A stretch of 64,000 bases of DNA from Bacillota bacterium (GTDB lineage Bacteria > Bacillota > Clostridia > Christensenellales > UMGS416): the NCBI GenBank assembly GCA_016281935.1, contig JAEEJN010000078.1, forward strand, positions 81,059-145,058, read 5' to 3'. The position numbers were made by a program, and so were the translations under genes. Of the stretch, positions 62,305 to 64,000 are shown piece after piece. The notes beneath the pieces are model-generated. The model ran no database searches. It was not told the DNA's origin and saw only the letters and a list, made by a program, of their open reading frames with translations. Position 1 is the first letter of the stretch. Each line of letters begins with the position of its first letter.

Positions 62305-62997
62305 TCATCCGCAAATATCCTGTCGTTCTTCACCCTGATGTTTTTCATTTGGATCGCTGCCGTTCAGGAACGGACGCGCCAGATGGACGCAGAAGAATTC
62401 GATGATGGGTCCCATGCAGAACGCAGAAAGCACCGTGCCGAAACCCACGGCAGCGAACACGCCGCCCCAGTTCATTCCGGAAAGGCGGCACAATACCGCA
62501 CCGACGGATACACAGAAGAAATCGCAGATGATGCGGCAGAAACGGAACGGGATCTTTTTCTGTTTCTCGGACCATATAAGCGCTACTGCATCATAGGTGG
62601 AGACACCAAGATCAGCCGTGAAATAGAACGCAGCCGCAAGGCACATGATGACCATGCCCGCGACAAGAAGAGCGATCCGCAGGACGATCCCCGCTTCCGG
62701 AAGGATCCGGTACAGCAGATTCGTTGAAAACTCCGCAATGTATCCGAGAAGGAACAGATTGATCAGTGTCGCCAGACCTATCTTGCGGCGGTCCGTCAGA
62801 AGATCGAAGCAGAGAAGGATGATGTTGATGATGGTATACAGCGTCCCGTAACGGATCGGGATGACGGCATCCAGCCCGCTGACCATCGCCTGAAAAGGAT
62901 CCACGCCAAGTTCTGCTCTTTTGAACAGACCGACGCTGACACCGCAGACGACCACACCTCCCACACACATGATGATCCGTTTGACCAGCTTGTTCAT
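62305..62997 (-). CDS. YczE/YitT-like membrane protein
   Basis: The roughly 230-residue protein has about five membrane helices. GVSVGLFKRAELGVDPFQAMVSGLDAVIPIRYGTLYTIINIILLCFDLLTDRR and FTADLGVSTYDAVALI resemble YczE-type relatives of YitT. The function is not established; transport is a common guess. I chose the ATG at 62997 because it opens the first helix. Its ribosome site is poor, and a GTG two codons upstream is possible. The track start at 63126 lies upstream of the promoter. Confidence 0.78.
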   Translation of the reverse strand: MNKLVKRIIMCVGGVVVCGVSVGLFKRAELGVDPFQAMVSGLDAVIPIRYGTLYTIINIILLCFDLLTDRRKIGLATLINLFLLGYIAEFSTNLLYRILPEAGIVLRIALLVAGMVIMCLAAAFYFTADLGVSTYDAVALIWSEKQKKIPFRFCRIICDFFCVSVGAVLCRLSGMNWGGVFAAVGFGTVLSAFCMGPIIEFFCVHLARPFLNGSDPNEKHQGEERQDICG

Positions 62998-63073
62998 GAC
63001 CACCGATCGTCCGCTTTGGAAGCAGACCCTTTCCCAGTCTCCGCGCGGCCCTTTACGGGTTCGCCAAAGAGAA

Positions 63074-63102
63074 ATTATATCCTTTTTGTATCGGTCCCGC
63101 AA
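63074..63102 (-). promoter_or_regulatory. Promoter of the YczE-like gene
   Basis: TTGCGG and TATAAT are separated by 17 bp on the minus strand. Confidence 0.7.
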
Positions 63103-63138
63103 GCGTCCGGAACAGCCGCGATGCATGTTTTCATCGCC

Positions 63139-63167
63139 TTGACGGTCTCCCGAATCCTTCCTATAAT
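63139..63167 (+). promoter_or_regulatory. Promoter of the GH36 gene
   Basis: TTGACG and TATAAT are separated by 17 bp, 29 nt before the start. Confidence 0.8.
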
Positions 63168-63195
63168 TAGGTCATCAAGTGATCGGGAGGTTCTC

Positions 63196-64000
63196 ATGGC
63201 CATCCATTTTGACGCGCCGAGCCGCACTTTCAGGCTGGACGCAAAGGATACATCCTACATGTTCGGAGTCCTGGACGACGAAGGTTTCCTCGTCCACTGT
63301 TACTGGGGACCGAAGCTGACCGACAACGATGCCGGCATGTTTTACCGCCAGATCCCCTCGCCCGCATCTCATGAACGGGAACGCGCTTCCATCATGGACG
63401 TCATGCCTCAGGAATTCCCGACGGAAGACCTGGGTGATTTCCGTGACGCCGCCTTCGGCATCCTGGACGAATCCGGTCATGAAGCCAGCCTGTTCCTGTA
63501 CCGTTCCCACAGGATCCTGTCCGGAAAGCCTTCTCTTGAAGGCCTTCCCTCCACTTTCGGGAACAGTGATGAATGTCAGACATTGGAAGTCATCCTTGAA
63601 GACCCGGTGCTTCATCTGAAAGCGGTCCTGTCCTATACCGTTTTCGAGAATCTGGATGTCATCACGCGGAGCGTCCGCATCGAGAACGAAGGCACGTCCC
63701 CCGTCCGTCTGACCCGTGTCCTGTCTGCCTGTGTGGACTTTGACGGGGACGACATGGACCTTGTCTCGCTGTGGGGCGGCTGGGCCCGGGAGAACAATGC
63801 CCAGCGCATGCCTGTCCGGCACGGAAGGCAGTCCGTCCACTCCGCAAGAGGTGAATCCAGCAATGCATACAATCCCTTCATGGCGCTGATGGAGCATACG
63901 GCCGGTGAGGATTTCGGTGAAGTATACGGGTTCAATTTCGTATATTCCGGCAACTTCGTTGCCTCGGTCGAAATGGAACAGCATGGTCTCATCCGTGCGC
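63196..64000 (+). CDS. Alpha-galactosidase, GH36 (3' end cut off by window edge)
   Basis: The gene is missing from the ORF track because it runs off the right edge. I translated 268 codons from the ATG at 63196, which follows GGGAGG. The visible part, MAIHFDAPSRTFRLDAKDTSYMFGV through HTAGEDFGEVYGFNFVYSGNF, is the N-terminal beta-sandwich domain of GH36 enzymes. The catalytic barrel lies outside the window, so the active site cannot be checked. The family removes alpha-galactose from raffinose-type and plant oligosaccharides. No signal peptide is seen. Confidence 0.85.
   Translation, partial: MAIHFDAPSRTFRLDAKDTSYMFGVLDDEGFLVHCYWGPKLTDNDAGMFYRQIPSPASHERERASIMDVMPQEFPTEDLGDFRDAAFGILDESGHEASLFLYRSHRILSGKPSLEGLPSTFGNSDECQTLEVILEDPVLHLKAVLSYTVFENLDVITRSVRIENEGTSPVRLTRVLSACVDFDGDDMDLVSLWGGWARENNAQRMPVRHGRQSVHSARGESSNAYNPFMALMEHTAGEDFGEVYGFNFVYSGNFVASVEMEQHGLIRA

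Overview
The window looks like a chromosomal segment of an uncultured, host- or gut-associated Clostridia (Bacillota). The evidence is gene order: ftsK-rimO-pgsA-cinA-recA-rny and yicC-gmk-rpoZ-coaBC-priA-def-fmt are typical Firmicutes arrangements. Ribosome binding sites are strong AGGAGG types, sigma-A promoters are close to TTGACA-17-TATAAT, there is a T-box leader, and many cytoplasmic glycosidases are present. The sequence is moderately GC-rich. I saw no rRNA, tRNA, CRISPR array, insertion sequence or phage gene. The species cannot be named from this sequence.

Layout. 1-3.5 kb: a PhnP-like metallo-hydrolase cut by the left edge, ThrH phosphatase, and an orphan sugar-type solute-binding lipoprotein. 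4-11 kb: an APH(3')-like kinase with an esterase, a heterodimeric ABC exporter, and a GH5-like glycosidase. 11-16 kb: an Fe-S aldo/keto reductase, a YitT protein, and a 755-residue HTH-cupin-acyl-CoA synthetase fusion sitting behind a T-box riboswitch. 16-23 kb: cysE, rsmA, a G5/3D cell-wall protein, a class B penicillin-binding protein, a small unknown protein and an EamA transporter. 23-28.5 kb: a tight six-gene operon (UlaG-like hydrolase, AIM24, PHP phosphoesterase, GH32, deoxyinosine glycosylase, GH29 fucosidase). 28.6-39 kb: DUF1846, then RNase Y, RecA, CinA, PgsA, RimO and FtsK. 39-46 kb: DapG aspartokinase, an XRE regulator, and a divergent pair made of an unrecognised (alpha/alpha)-type enzyme (plus a coupled small protein) and a GH51 arabinofuranosidase. 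46-49 kb: an M15 peptidase and a zinc-ribbon/membrane/glycan-binding protein. 49-56 kb: the yicC-to-fmt housekeeping operon. 56-64 kb: carboxylesterase, MATE exporter, LarA-like protein, L-fucose isomerase, a YczE-like membrane protein and the start of a GH36 alpha-galactosidase.

How the genes fit together. The glycosidases (GH5-like, GH32, GH29, GH51, GH36) mostly lack signal peptides, so they probably act on imported oligosaccharides. GH29 and FucI suggest fucose use. The solute-binding protein has no permease genes beside it. The most unusual element is the T-box/acyl-CoA synthetase unit: an amino-acid starvation switch placed on a carboxylic-acid-activating enzyme that also carries a DNA-binding and a ligand-binding domain. 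One reading is salvage of a branched short-chain fatty acid for amino acid synthesis.

Operons are short and dense. Convergent genes usually share one bidirectional terminator, and several genes start at TTG or GTG behind a clear Shine-Dalgarno sequence.
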